DNA of 64,000 nt, taken from Pleurocapsa sp. FMAR1. Its GTDB lineage: Bacteria; Cyanobacteriota; Cyanobacteriia; Cyanobacteriales; Xenococcaceae. The notes under the pieces are model-generated. The model had not been told where the DNA came from, searched no databases, and saw nothing but the letters and a program-made list of their open reading frames with translations. The DNA lies in the NCBI RefSeq assembly GCF_963665995.1, contig NZ_OY762512.1, positions 2,170,001 to 2,234,000 of the forward strand, read 5' to 3'. Below, in pieces: positions 33,474-41,804 of the stretch (the first letter of the stretch is position 1; each line of letters begins with the position of its first letter). Made by a program: the position numbers and the translations under genes.

Positions 33474-34114
33474 AATTTGAAAAATGCGATCGCATTGAAA
33501 AAATCAAACAAATATGGTTGCTAGTTCCTCTTTACTGTTGAGCAATATATTTTGCGATCGCTAGTAGAAGAAAGATAAAATTTCTCCTATGAAATAAATA
33601 CCAAACAAGACTAAAAGTGAAGGCCTAAAGCTAAAAGCATCAATACTTTCAACTCTAAATCTTCACTTTAAACTACAGTGTTAGTAACTGCGTCAGGTTT
33701 TCCTTCCATGTCTGCTAATAACAGTTACTTAAAAGCTAATGGCTGATAGCTAAGAGCTAATAGCTGCGAACAGTAATATTTTGAGCAAGGAAGCCCCTAA
33801 AGGGTTCAACAGTTTGCTCGCCCTCGACAACCAAGGGGTACCCCCCGCAGGTACCTCAACGGGGGGAACCCCCGCAACGGTTTTGTCTCGCAACGGGGGA
33901 AACCCCCGCAACGCAACTGTTTCACCGCGTCGCCGTCAGAGGTCAGACCCCCTAAAGGGTTCGACAGTTTGCTTATGCCGGGGAACCCGTCCACCGCAAC
34001 TGTCTCACCGCGTCGTCCGAAGGCGCAAGGGAATGCTGACCTAGCAAGGGCAACAGATGCGGCTAAAGCCTTTCTTGCTATTGTAGCCATTACTTAAAAT
34101 CAGCAACGCCTGAA
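33474..34114. other. Repeat-filled region between a dead toxin gene and fusA
   Basis: 640 bases without a gene. The left part has HIP1 sites at 33486 and 33553 and words of the GCTAATAGCT/AGCTAAGAGC type around 33730-33765. The right part, 33788-34041, is a cluster of GC-rich nested palindromes. Open frames on both strands across the cluster reflect repeat structure only and were not called. Confidence 0.6.
33788..34041. repeat. Cluster of nested palindromic elements (two composite copies)
   Basis: Copy 2 spans 33941-34041 with outer arms GGTCAG/CTGACC, identical to the IS630 copy. It has the family core on the minus strand (CATTCCCTTGCGCC ... GACGACGCGG) but split by an A-type palindrome (TGAGACAGTTGCGG ... 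AAACTGTCGAACCC) before GGGGGT. Copy 1, at about 33788-33940, repeats the same nesting with CCCCTAAAGGG, CAACAGTTTGCTC, GGGGGAACCCCC and GGGGGAAACCCCC hairpins and GCAACTGTTTCACCGCGTCGCC. Position relative to fusA: about 75 bases after its stop. Confidence 0.75.
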
Positions 34115-36199
34115 TTACTTAGCTGCTTGACGTTCTTTTGCCTCGGTAATAACTTCTTCAGCAACATTCTTAGGACATGGTGAGTAATAATTGAATTCCA
34201 TGGAGAATTGTCCACGTCCAGAAGTCATGGTACGCAAATCACCAATGTAGCCAAACATTTCACTCAAAGGTACGTCCGCTTTAATGCGAACACCCATAGG
34301 AGTAGAATTTTGCGACTTAATTATGCCTCGACGACGGTTAAGATCGCCAATCACGTCTCCCATGTGGTCATCAGGAGTAAATACGTCCACGTTCATAATA
34401 GGCTCAAGAATTTGCGGTCCCGCTTTGGGTAAAGTTTGACGATAACCAGATTTGGCTGCAATTTCAAAAGCGATCGCGCTAGAGTCTACAGGGTGGAATG
34501 AACCATCGTTTAGGGTGATTTTTAAATCTACACAGGGAAATCCAGCCAAAACACCTTTTTCTATACTGCTAGCAAAGCCTTTTTCTACTGCTGGCCAAAA
34601 TTCTCTGGGGACGTTACCACCAGTAACTTTAGATTCAAACTCAAAGCCCGAACCAGTTTCACCAGGCTCGATAGTATAGTCAATCTTACCAAACTGACCA
34701 GAACCACCAGACTGTTTCTTGTGAGTATAGCTATCTTGAACGATTTTAGTGATAGATTCTCGGTAAGCAACTTGAGGCTTACCAACTTCAACCTCTACAC
34801 CGTGAGTACGCTTAAGAATATCTACCTTAATGTCTAGGTGAAGTTCACCCATCCCTTTAATAATCACCTCACCACTTTCCTGGTCAGTTTCCACATAGAA
34901 AGAAGGGTCTTCTTGAACCATTTTACCCAATGCCATTCCTAGCTTTTCAGAAGCACCTTTGTTTTTGGGAGTTACGGCGATGGAGATTACGGGGTCAGGG
35001 AAGACCATCGGTTCTAAAGTTGCAGGATCTTTGGGATCGCAAAGGGTGTGTCCAGTTTGAATGTTTTTCAAGCCGACAATGGCAATAATGTCCCCTGCTT
35101 GAGCAGTATCAATTTCTTCGCGAGAGTTCGCGTGCATCTCTACCATCCGTCCTACACGCTCAGTTTTACCTGTGGCTGTATTTAAAACAGATTCACCTTT
35201 ATTTAATGTCCCAGAATAAATTCGAGTAAAGGTTAGCGCGCCATAACGATCATCCATAATTTTGAATGCCAAAGCTCGCAAAGGCTCTTGGGAATCGACA
35301 ATAGCGTATTCACCTGTTTCATTACCTTCTAGGTCAACCTCTGGTTGAGGTTTAACTTCCATGGGGTTTGGTAGATAGTCCACCACCGCATCTAGGATTA
35401 ACTGTACTCCTTTGTTTTTAAAGGAAGAACCACAGTAAGTAGGGAAGAAAGCTAGATCGCGAGTTCCCTTACGGATACAGGCTTTGAGTTCGTCAATAGA
35501 AACTTCTTCCCCTTCTAAATATTTCTCCATCAATTCGTCGTCTTGCTCAATGGCAATTTCGACTAGCTGTTCGCGATAGGTTTCCACATCGTCAACCATA
35601 TCCGCAGGAACATCTTGGATTTCATAATTATCTGGATCTCCAGATTCATCCCAGACCCAAGCTTTGCGAGTTAGTAAATCCACCACTCCTTTAAAGTCAC
35701 TTTCGATGCCGATAGGTAACACCATTACCAAAGGAGTAGCAGCCAGGACTTCTTTTACCTGCTTAACTACACTATAAAAGTCACCACCAGTACGATCTAA
35801 TTTATTGACGTAAATGATTCTGGCTACTTTTGAATCGTTAGCATAACGCCAGTTAGTTTCAGACTGAGGTTCGACCCCACCCGAAGCACAGAACACACCA
35901 ATCCCGCCATCTAAAACTTTGAGAGAACGATAAACCTCGATGGTGAAGTCAACGTGACCAGGAGTGTCAATTATGTTTAGCTGATGCTCTTTCCAAAAAC
36001 AGCTTGTGGCGGCAGACTGAATAGTAATGCCACGTTCTTTTTCCTGATCCATGAAGTCAGTTGTTGCTTCTCCTTCATGCACCTCGCCGATTTTATGGGT
36101 TTTACCAGTAAGCTTAAGGATTCTTTCGGTAGTCGTTGTTTTGCCAGCATCTACATGAGCGAAGATGCCTATGTTCCGATATCGAGTAAGGTCTTTCAT
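34115..36199 (-). CDS. fusA: Elongation factor G
   Basis: 694 residues. GTPase motifs are [15 protein letters not shown] (G1), RGITIQSAA (G2), DTPGHVDF (G3) and [10 protein letters not shown] (G4), and domains II-V follow to the C-terminus ([18 protein letters not shown]). It promotes ribosome translocation. It stands alone, without rpsL, rpsG or tufA, unlike the str-operon fus[21 protein letters not shown] and other segments also differ from typical operon copies, so it is probably the second, divergent EF-G that cyanobacteria often have. Upstream is 690 bases of non-coding DNA. Confidence 0.93.
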   Translation of the reverse strand: MKDLTRYRNIGIFAHVDAGKTTTTERILKLTGKTHKIGEVHEGEATTDFMDQEKERGITIQSAATSCFWKEHQLNIIDTPGHVDFTIEVYRSLKVLDGGIGVFCASGGVEPQSETNWRYANDSKVARIIYVNKLDRTGGDFYSVVKQVKEVLAATPLVMVLPIGIESDFKGVVDLLTRKAWVWDESGDPDNYEIQDVPADMVDDVETYREQLVEIAIEQDDELMEKYLEGEEVSIDELKACIRKGTRDLAFFPTYCGSSFKNKGVQLILDAVVDYLPNPMEVKPQPEVDLEGNETGEYAIVDSQEPLRALAFKIMDDRYGALTFTRIYSGTLNKGESVLNTATGKTERVGRMVEMHANSREEIDTAQAGDIIAIVGLKNIQTGHTLCDPKDPATLEPMVFPDPVISIAVTPKNKGASEKLGMALGKMVQEDPSFYVETDQESGEVIIKGMGELHLDIKVDILKRTHGVEVEVGKPQVAYRESITKIVQDSYTHKKQSGGSGQFGKIDYTIEPGETGSGFEFESKVTGGNVPREFWPAVEKGFASSIEKGVLAGFPCVDLKITLNDGSFHPVDSSAIAFEIAAKSGYRQTLPKAGPQILEPIMNVDVFTPDDHMGDVIGDLNRRRGIIKSQNSTPMGVRIKADVPLSEMFGYIGDLRTMTSGRGQFSMEFNYYSPCPKNVAEEVITEAKERQAAK

Positions 36200-36892
36200 T
36201 TTTGTCTATATACTTGTTTATTACGAACCTCACATTTGCGGAGTCTACCCAAGGGGTAATCATCGTTTGGATGCTTTTGAATGAGGTAATTGTTTGTTGT
36301 AGATCTAACTACTTAAGGTTTTAATTTCAACCGTCTGAGATAAGGTTACGCAGCCAATCTAATTGCTGATGGCAACGATGCTTATTATAATGCCAATTGT
36401 TAACTAATGATAAGATATATCTCTACTGCGGTAGTGCCAGAAATTACTATAGCTGGCAGGTAATGACCGAACTTTACAGCAAGCATCTTAACTATTTTTT
36501 GTTTTAATAATTGGCATGAAGATAAAGTTTGCTTAGTTCATCAGCCATTGTCGAGATTACCCGATCGCGATCGCGCAAATCAGTGTAGTCAAATAGATTT
36601 TGCTTTGATATTTCAAAAATATTACCTATACCTAATCTGCTGTCTTTGAAGTGACTATTAGGTTTTGCAGGTTATTTAATGCTCAATGGCTGGATTTAGA
36701 TATTCATTGTCCTTTGCTTCTGAGGAGAGAGGCTGTTTTTCAATACTTGATTATTATAACCTGTAGTTTTAGAATTTTGTCATAGGGCGATCGCTTTATC
36801 TGAAAATTAAAAGTGCGATCGCCACAAGTATTTCAGTTTTGTAAAACCCGATCGCATCTTCTCCTCGTTTATTTGATTCTTGGTATATTTAT
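36200..36892. other. Long non-coding region upstream of fusA
   Basis: About 690 bases with no convincing gene. It should hold the fusA promoter and a long leader. HIP1-like sites cluster at 36561-36575 (GATCGCGATCGCGC), and a HIP1-paired repeat is at 36786-36823. No tRNA-like fold or leader hairpin with a T-run was recognised. Confidence 0.45.
36786..36823. repeat. HIP1-paired 38-bp repeat, copy 1
   Basis: GGCGATCGCTTTATCTGAAA, then a short AT-rich centre, AAGT and GCGATCGCC. Two HIP1 octamers face each other as inverted ends. The same 38-bp unit recurs at 37596-37633 and, with a 21-base insertion, at 38176-38234, on either side of the two toxin-antitoxin modules. Confidence 0.7.
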
Positions 36893-37325
36893 TCATTGCT
36901 GTTCAAACTCTGTTAATATTTGTTTAATTTCTTTGGTAGATATATCTTCTCGCTCTGATTTTGAATAGATAGTAATCAAAATTATATTGGTAGTTGTCTT
37001 AATATAGTAAATAACTCTATAGCCACCACTTTTACCTTATCTTGGTGCGCGTTCCTTTGCGCCTAGATGCGGACAAGTCCTTTCTGGCGACGCAGGGTCG
37101 CACCGCTTTCTGAATATCGCTATTTTTAACTCTTAATTTTAGTATTGTGTAATCGATTTGTGCTAGACGATCGCCTAGTAATTCTCCTGCTTCTAATTGT
37201 GTAATAATTGGCTGAATATCTTTACGAATACTACGATACTTTTTTGCTAATGTACGCAAATTACGTTTAAATTTGTCAGTAAATTCAACCTGAATAATTG
37301 GTGATTCATTCTGCATCAATTCCAT
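36893..37325 (-). pseudogene. RelE/YafQ-type toxin broken by a palindromic insert
   Basis: From 37325 the frame reads VEFTDKFKRNLRTLAKKYRS, a LEAGELLGDRLAQIDYTILK segment and KLRVKNSDIQK, a RelE-superfamily toxin. At 37106 a 67-70 base palindromic element begins and the frame ends at a stop near 37032. Beyond the insert the rest of the toxin is open in another frame: GKSGGYRVIYYIKTTTNIIL and ITIYSKSEREDIS, to TGA 36893-36895. Without the insert the protein would be about 120 residues. The toxin should be dead; its antitoxin gene is intact and overlaps by 20 bases. Confidence 0.85.
37037..37106. repeat. Nested palindromic element, copy in the RelE-type toxin
   Basis: Outer arms are GGTGCG (37044-37049) and CGCACC (37099-37104). 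Core halves are CGTTCCTTTGCGCC and GGCGACGCAGGGT. The loop between them carries the sub-hairpin GGACAAGTCC. On the minus strand the flanks are AAAGC and AAGA, as in the IS630 copy; arm-to-arm length is 61 bases in both. Confidence 0.8.
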
Positions 37326-37542
37326 CCCAAAGCTGAGATACAGGTAAGCTATTCCCTGTCATTACGTCATGCCAACCCTGGCGAAAACTCTCTTGCGGGG
37401 ATTCTAATAATTCTTCGTCAATGTCTGCATCTGAAAGTAATACAATAACGCGGACGCGAGTAAATTTATCTACAGTTAAAGGTTCATCTAAAGAAAGTTG
37501 ACCTTTATTATTAACTGTTCCCGTTACTTCAATCGCTTTCAT
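37306..37542 (-). CDS. Antitoxin of a RelE-type module
   Basis: 78 residues: MKAIEVTGTVNNKGQLSLDE and VDKFTRVRVIVLL form the beta-rich start seen in cyanobacterial antitoxins paired with RelE-like toxins; the C-terminus is acidic and ends SQLWDGIDAE. It overlaps the start of the toxin gene by 20 bases. With the toxin broken, it is an orphan antitoxin that may still bind DNA or other toxins. Confidence 0.7.
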   Translation of the reverse strand: MKAIEVTGTVNNKGQLSLDEPLTVDKFTRVRVIVLLSDADIDEELLESPQESFRQGWHDVMTGNSLPVSQLWDGIDAE

Positions 37543-37595
37543 AACTTTTAATATATAAATTGGTATTTATTATTGTAGATTATGTCCAATTTAAA

Positions 37596-37633
37596 GGCGA
37601 TCGCTTGACCTGAAAATCGAAAGTGCGATCGCC
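37596..37633. repeat. HIP1-paired 38-bp repeat, copy 2
   Basis: GGCGATCGCTTGACCTGAAA, ATCGAAAGT, then GCGATCGCC. It lies between the RelE-type antitoxin and the hicA stop, so the two toxin-antitoxin modules are separated by it. Confidence 0.7.
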
Positions 37634-37649
37634 TTGTTGTTAAAACTTA

Positions 37650-37880
37650 CTAACGAGCTTTTTGCAAGAAATCTTCTGGAGTGATGTTTGCTTGTTTTAA
37701 AATAGCTCGCAACGTTCCTTCAGGCATATCTCCTGTATGTTTGGGAATTGTTGTGTACTTATCTGTCTCAGCGTTGAACCAAATTTCATGACTACCCGCA
37801 GCCTGACGGTGAAACTCAAATCCAAATTCTGGCAATACCTTAATAATTTTACGATACTTAAATCCCGACAACCTTCCCAT
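37650..37880 (-). CDS. hicA: HicA mRNA interferase toxin
   Basis: 76 residues with the HicA dsRBD-like fold: KYRKIIKVLPEFGFEFHRQA, then GSHEIWFN with the catalytic His, and TIPKHTGDMPEGTLRAILKQ. It cuts mRNA independent of the ribosome. It follows hicB by only 6 bases in the order hicB-hicA. Complete and without visible lesions. Confidence 0.9.
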   Translation of the reverse strand: MGRLSGFKYRKIIKVLPEFGFEFHRQAAGSHEIWFNAETDKYTTIPKHTGDMPEGTLRAILKQANITPEDFLQKAR

Positions 37881-37886
37881 TAATAT

Positions 37887-38111
37887 TTATTGACCAACCA
37901 CCAAAGGATAATCAAAGCTTTCCGCAACAGGACTCAAGGTTATATTTGCCTGAGATTCAATCAGCTTCTGAGCAACATCACGAGCGATTTCTAGAGTTTC
38001 GGAAATTGTTTTACCTTGGACAACAAGTCCTTGAAGATCATCTGTTGTTGCTAAATAGTAACCTTCTGGCAGTTTCTCGATGTGCAAGTTAATGATTTTT
38101 TCCATTCCCAA
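37887..38111 (-). CDS. hicB: HicB antitoxin
   Basis: 74 residues: EKLPEGYYLATTDDLQGLVV is the partly degraded RNase H-like fold of HicB, and TISETLEIARDVAQKLIES the following helix. No separate DNA-binding domain is present, as in the short HicB class. It is transcribed first, before hicA. Confidence 0.88.
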   Translation of the reverse strand: MGMEKIINLHIEKLPEGYYLATTDDLQGLVVQGKTISETLEIARDVAQKLIESQANITLSPVAESFDYPLVVGQ

Positions 38112-38175
38112 TATTAATCTATTTAATCTGACTCTCCATACTATTTTAAGTCTGAAAGGTTTGATGTAGATAATT

Positions 38176-38234
38176 GCGATCGCTTGACTAGAAAAATCAA
38201 AAGTGCGATGTCTATGGCTAGCTACGCGATCGCC
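38176..38234. repeat. HIP1-paired repeat, copy 3 with internal 21-base insertion
   Basis: GCGATCGCTTGACTAGAAAA, ATCAAAAGTGCGAT, an extra GTCTATGGCTAGCTACGCGAT, then CGCC. The extra segment ends by repeating the GCGAT that precedes it, as a short duplication would. It lies between hicB and the kinase gene. Confidence 0.65.
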
Positions 38235-38282
38235 TTACAGCATTTAGAGTATATGTTACTAAAAACTCTAGAAAGTAAAGTT

Positions 38283-40004
38283 TTAATAATAACTAAGATT
38301 TTCTTTAGCTGCCTCATTTCCAAGTCTAGCAGCCTGTCTAAAATCGCTAATTGCTCTTCGCCTATCTCCTAATTTTACATAAGCTAATCCTCGGTTGTTA
38401 TAAGCGTCATCATAATTGAGGTTGATATGAATAGCTTGAGTATAATCGTCAATTGCTTCTTGATATTCTTCTAAATAGTAGTAAGCTTTGCCTCTATTAT
38501 GGTATACAGATTCATTACTACGCTTAAGAAGAATAACTTGACTATAATCATTGATTGCTTGTCTATATTCTTTTAAGTAATAGTAAATATCTGCTCTTTT
38601 AAAGTAAGATGTAAAGTCGTCAGGATTAAGATAAATAGCTTGAGTATAATCATCAATCGCTTCTTGATATTCATTTAAATTGTGGTGAGCTAGACCTCTA
38701 TCGATATAATCTTTGGCTTGAGTTTCAGCTTTAGTCTGTAAAAAAGATGTTCTTTCTTGGTGAATGTTTATTGCCAATGGTATAGCTGCTATTACAATAA
38801 ACAAAATAATATTTTGTAATTTTCTTTTATGTATTTTGGGCTTATGCGGATTGTCATTTATTGATAAAGATTTTTTTGTATTTTGAGTATTATGAACTTT
38901 CGCAATAGTCTCTTTACGATATTTAGATGGTACTTTAGGTGGAGAAGTTTGTTTGATTTGAGAAGGAATTGTAGCTGTATTAGCAACACCAGGAAAAATA
39001 TCAATATTTAAATTAACAGCGCGATCGCACCAGTAGCATTTACCATAGTGCCGACTATAATGATGGCTATCTACTCGGCTACAAGAGATCAATTGATTAA
39101 CTGCAACCTCTAAACCATTATGCCAATCTAAAGCAGTAGGGCGTAAATGAGGTTTTGTATGTCCTTCGTTGAAGCATTTGAGAAATAGCTGCTTTAATTC
39201 TGGATGAACGACATCAAGAGGAATGGTAGTTTCGCTGGCGCGAATGGGACTATTGTGACCACCATACCAATAGCCTTGTTTGATTAATTCGGTTTGTTCG
39301 GGAGATTCTCCTACTCCTGTCCATTGTCCCGAAAAAGGATGATAGCCAAATAGTAGATAGTGAATTAATACACCCAGGCGAAAGCGATCGCATATTTCGG
39401 TTTGATTGGTGGTGTCAAAGTCTTTGCCTAAAAGTTCTGGTGGGGTAAAGCCTTCTGAACCAACGGTACAGCGATACACTTGATTAGATTGAGGATCTCG
39501 CACCTGAAAAGAATCGGTATCAATTACCGCAGTCATGGCGCGATCGTTTACGAGAATGTTCTCTAGCTTGATATCTCCCAAGACATAACCTTTGGCGTGA
39601 ATCTCTTGAATAATCCAAGCAGTATTTAATGCCGTGACGTGGAGATAATACCAGTTAAAGCCTGGGGCGACTTTTTTACGCAGTCGGGGATTATAAACAC
39701 TAGAAAGCTGTTTACTATCTGCGATCGCTGGCATTAAAAAGCCGAGATATTTGCCATTACTATCTTTAAGTAAATCCGATACCCAAGCGATCGAGACATG
39801 GTTGTGACTCAACATCGGCTCGGCGGGTGGGTTAGCCAGCATTACTTTAAGCTTGGCAATTCTGGCTGGTGTAGGATCGTGATAAATTTTTGCTAAATAG
39901 CCTTCAAGATTAGTTGACCAAACTTGTCCTTCACCACTATCAGCAATCTGCTTGGTTAAAGATACAGGCTGATTATTACTGTGGCGGGTGAGAAGTACTA
40001 TCAT
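38283..40004 (-). CDS. Protein kinase with C-terminal membrane helix and TPR repeats (TerY-P-type triad)
   Basis: 573 residues. Residues 1-310 form a divergent protein-kinase domain: YLAKIYHD (ATP-binding Lys), EIHAKGYVLGDIKLENILV (catalytic-loop Asp), VIDTDSFQV in place of DFG, and TVGSEGFTPPELLG as APE region. Near 325-345 CYWC suggests a small zinc-type knuckle. A transmembrane helix (IILFIVIAAIPLAI) is near 395-410, followed by three to four TPRs (GLAHHNLNEYQEAIDDYTQA and repeats) to the end. Its start overlaps the end of the PP2C gene by 29 bases, and a VWA gene precedes that. This order, VWA-PP2C-kinase, is the TerY-P triad described around tellurite-resistance-type systems. Confidence 0.87.
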   Translation of the reverse strand: MIVLLTRHSNNQPVSLTKQIADSGEGQVWSTNLEGYLAKIYHDPTPARIAKLKVMLANPPAEPMLSHNHVSIAWVSDLLKDSNGKYLGFLMPAIADSKQLSSVYNPRLRKKVAPGFNWYYLHVTALNTAWIIQEIHAKGYVLGDIKLENILVNDRAMTAVIDTDSFQVRDPQSNQVYRCTVGSEGFTPPELLGKDFDTTNQTEICDRFRLGVLIHYLLFGYHPFSGQWTGVGESPEQTELIKQGYWYGGHNSPIRASETTIPLDVVHPELKQLFLKCFNEGHTKPHLRPTALDWHNGLEVAVNQLISCSRVDSHHYSRHYGKCYWCDRAVNLNIDIFPGVANTATIPSQIKQTSPPKVPSKYRKETIAKVHNTQNTKKSLSINDNPHKPKIHKRKLQNIILFIVIAAIPLAINIHQERTSFLQTKAETQAKDYIDRGLAHHNLNEYQEAIDDYTQAIYLNPDDFTSYFKRADIYYYLKEYRQAINDYSQVILLKRSNESVYHNRGKAYYYLEEYQEAIDDYTQAIHINLNYDDAYNNRGLAYVKLGDRRRAISDFRQAARLGNEAAKENLSYY

Positions 40005-40866
40005 ATAAACACAAAAATAAAGTCTTATCGTCGTCGGTACGGGCGTTTAGCCTCTCAGAATTAAGGAAACTCAACAAGTATTCGTCTGACTCTTCCAAGT
40101 TGTCAGTTTCCCGCAGGTATTGTTCTAATGGTTGAAAGAAAGGAGTAAAGGGTGTCCAGTCGCTCATCCGAATTGCTAGCCTTTCTAGTCCATCGGTGGA
40201 AGCACAAATAAATTCTGGCTGTCCAGGCTGCATCACTACCTTCATGTCTTTTAAGGCATTAGTAGAAGTAACAAAAGTAGTCTCGTTGACGTATTCCCCT
40301 TTGTCTGGAGAAAAAAGTAACTGTGGTTCTTGTTCAGGATAACGGACAGTAATAAAACCATCCCCAATCTGCATTGCAGCTATTCCGTCAGGAGTTGCAA
40401 TAACAATCAGCAAAGTACAGGCTAAATCGTCGATAAAGTAATCATCGCTTTGCGCTTGGGTCGATAAAGCAGATACTACTTGCTTGACAATTTTGCTAAA
40501 AAACCGATTGACTTTTTGTTCAGAGTCAGATTGCACAACAGCTATAGCAACCTCATTATCTTTATTATTATTAGTTAATAGGCTCAAAGGCTTCCAAAAA
40601 GGTTTGAATTTCTCTGCTTCGTTGACGCGATCGCCATTATATAACCCTGTAATGTTATAAATATCTTGCTCTGTAATTGTTTTTAGAACCGTATTTACAG
40701 CCAATTGTGCGCCAATATCGCTATATTTAGCACTACCAGCCCCATCTGCTACGACACCGATAATTGCGTCATTAATAATTTTATAATCGCCATGATCCTG
40801 ACAAGGTAGCTGTTGTTTTTCATGACTCGTTCCAGTTGCCGAACGAGCGATCGCTTTCCAGTTCAT
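39976..40866 (-). CDS. PP2C-family serine/threonine phosphatase
   Basis: 296 residues. GTSHEKQQLPCQDHGDY and GVVADGAGSAKYSDIGAQLA hold the first metal-binding acids, DLACTLLIVIATPDGIAAMQIGDG the next, and ICASTDGLERLA and DDKTLFLCLY the last aspartates. All motif positions needed for the two-metal centre are visible. It presumably reverses the action of the adjacent kinase, or acts on the VWA protein. Ten bases after the VWA gene and overlapping the kinase gene: a tight operon. Confidence 0.9.
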   Translation of the reverse strand: MNWKAIARSATGTSHEKQQLPCQDHGDYKIINDAIIGVVADGAGSAKYSDIGAQLAVNTVLKTITEQDIYNITGLYNGDRVNEAEKFKPFWKPLSLLTNNNKDNEVAIAVVQSDSEQKVNRFFSKIVKQVVSALSTQAQSDDYFIDDLACTLLIVIATPDGIAAMQIGDGFITVRYPEQEPQLLFSPDKGEYVNETTFVTSTNALKDMKVVMQPGQPEFICASTDGLERLAIRMSDWTPFTPFFQPLEQYLRETDNLEESDEYLLSFLNSERLNARTDDDKTLFLCLYDSTSHPPQ

Positions 40867-40875
40867 CTTTTACTC

Positions 40876-41535
40876 CTATGTAGTAATTTGACCCCAACAA
40901 ACCGCAGGTAAAGCCACCATCGAACCACCTACCTTACTACCTGAAACTCGTTTCATAGAAGTAGATAACCATTGGAACATCGAGGTAAAATCCAAACCAT
41001 TAAGCAGTACGGGAGGACGATCTGGCAAAGCAATTTGACGCAACTTATTCATATCTGCCCCTGCTACACCGACAGCAAAAAACAACATTCGGCGTTGTGC
41101 TTCCATCTCTCTGATTCTTTGTGCCGCATTTTGCCAACTATCGGTAGGTGCGCCATCAGTGATTAAGAATACCCAAGGGCGATAATATTGAACCCCATTG
41201 TTTTTATAGGTTTCTTTACGCCGTTCCATCAAATCTAAAGCATATTCGATCGCCTCTCCTATAGGAGTAACACCGTCTGCGGTTAGTCTGGGTGGTGTAA
41301 ACTCATCTATAGTGACAAAATCTTGAGTCAAATTGACAGGGCCAAAAGTAACTAAAGCTACTTCTACTCGTAAAGATGCTATTTCGTCTTTATATACATC
41401 TTTTTGAAAAGCTGCTAAACCTGTATTTAAGGCATTTATTGGTTCACCCGACATCGAGCCAGATGTATCGCATAACAAGATTACTGGGCAACGTGGTTCG
41501 GGATTTTCTACAAACTCTGGTAATCCAATCGGCAT
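40876..41535 (-). CDS. TerY-like von Willebrand factor A domain protein
   Basis: 219 residues. The MIDAS metal site is complete: LLCDTSGSMSG, the threonine in DGVTPIGEAIEYAL and the acid in FLITDGAPTD. The length and simple single-domain form match TerY proteins. First gene of the VWA-PP2C-kinase operon, which in other bacteria makes a phosphorylation-controlled, metal-binding stress module. No terC/terD genes are in the window. Confidence 0.88.
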   Translation of the reverse strand: MPIGLPEFVENPEPRCPVILLCDTSGSMSGEPINALNTGLAAFQKDVYKDEIASLRVEVALVTFGPVNLTQDFVTIDEFTPPRLTADGVTPIGEAIEYALDLMERRKETYKNNGVQYYRPWVFLITDGAPTDSWQNAAQRIREMEAQRRMLFFAVGVAGADMNKLRQIALPDRPPVLLNGLDFTSMFQWLSTSMKRVSGSKVGGSMVALPAVCWGQITT

Positions 41536-41804
41536 TGTTCAATTCTCCGTAGTCTAAAATCAAGAATTTTATTAAGGCTGAGATGTTTTGCATTTCTCAT
41601 CACCTATAGTTAGGATGCCCAAACAATTGAGGAAATTTTCAGGTTTTGCAGCTAAAAAATCGTAATTAATCAAGCTTTAAGCACTTTTAATCTAGAAAGC
41701 CCTTGAGAAAACATCTTTTTGTTTATGTAGAATAATCGAAAAGCATAGAGTCTGAAGCTTAAAACACCAATACTTAAAAACTTATAAATCAAATTAATAA
41801 TTAA
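41536..41804. other. Divergent promoter region, VWA operon and PucC-like gene
   Basis: About 270 AT-rich bases serving both directions. No clear palindrome was found. AAGCATAGAGTCTGAAGCTTAAAACACC near 41742 resembles a word near 33620-33640 (AAAGCTAAAAGCATCAATACT), possibly the same degenerate repeat. Confidence 0.3.

Noticed and set aside
33781-34090. Open frames on both strands across the GC-rich repeat cluster
   Set aside because: They follow the palindromes and lack any protein-like pattern; the openness comes from GC-rich repeat sequence.
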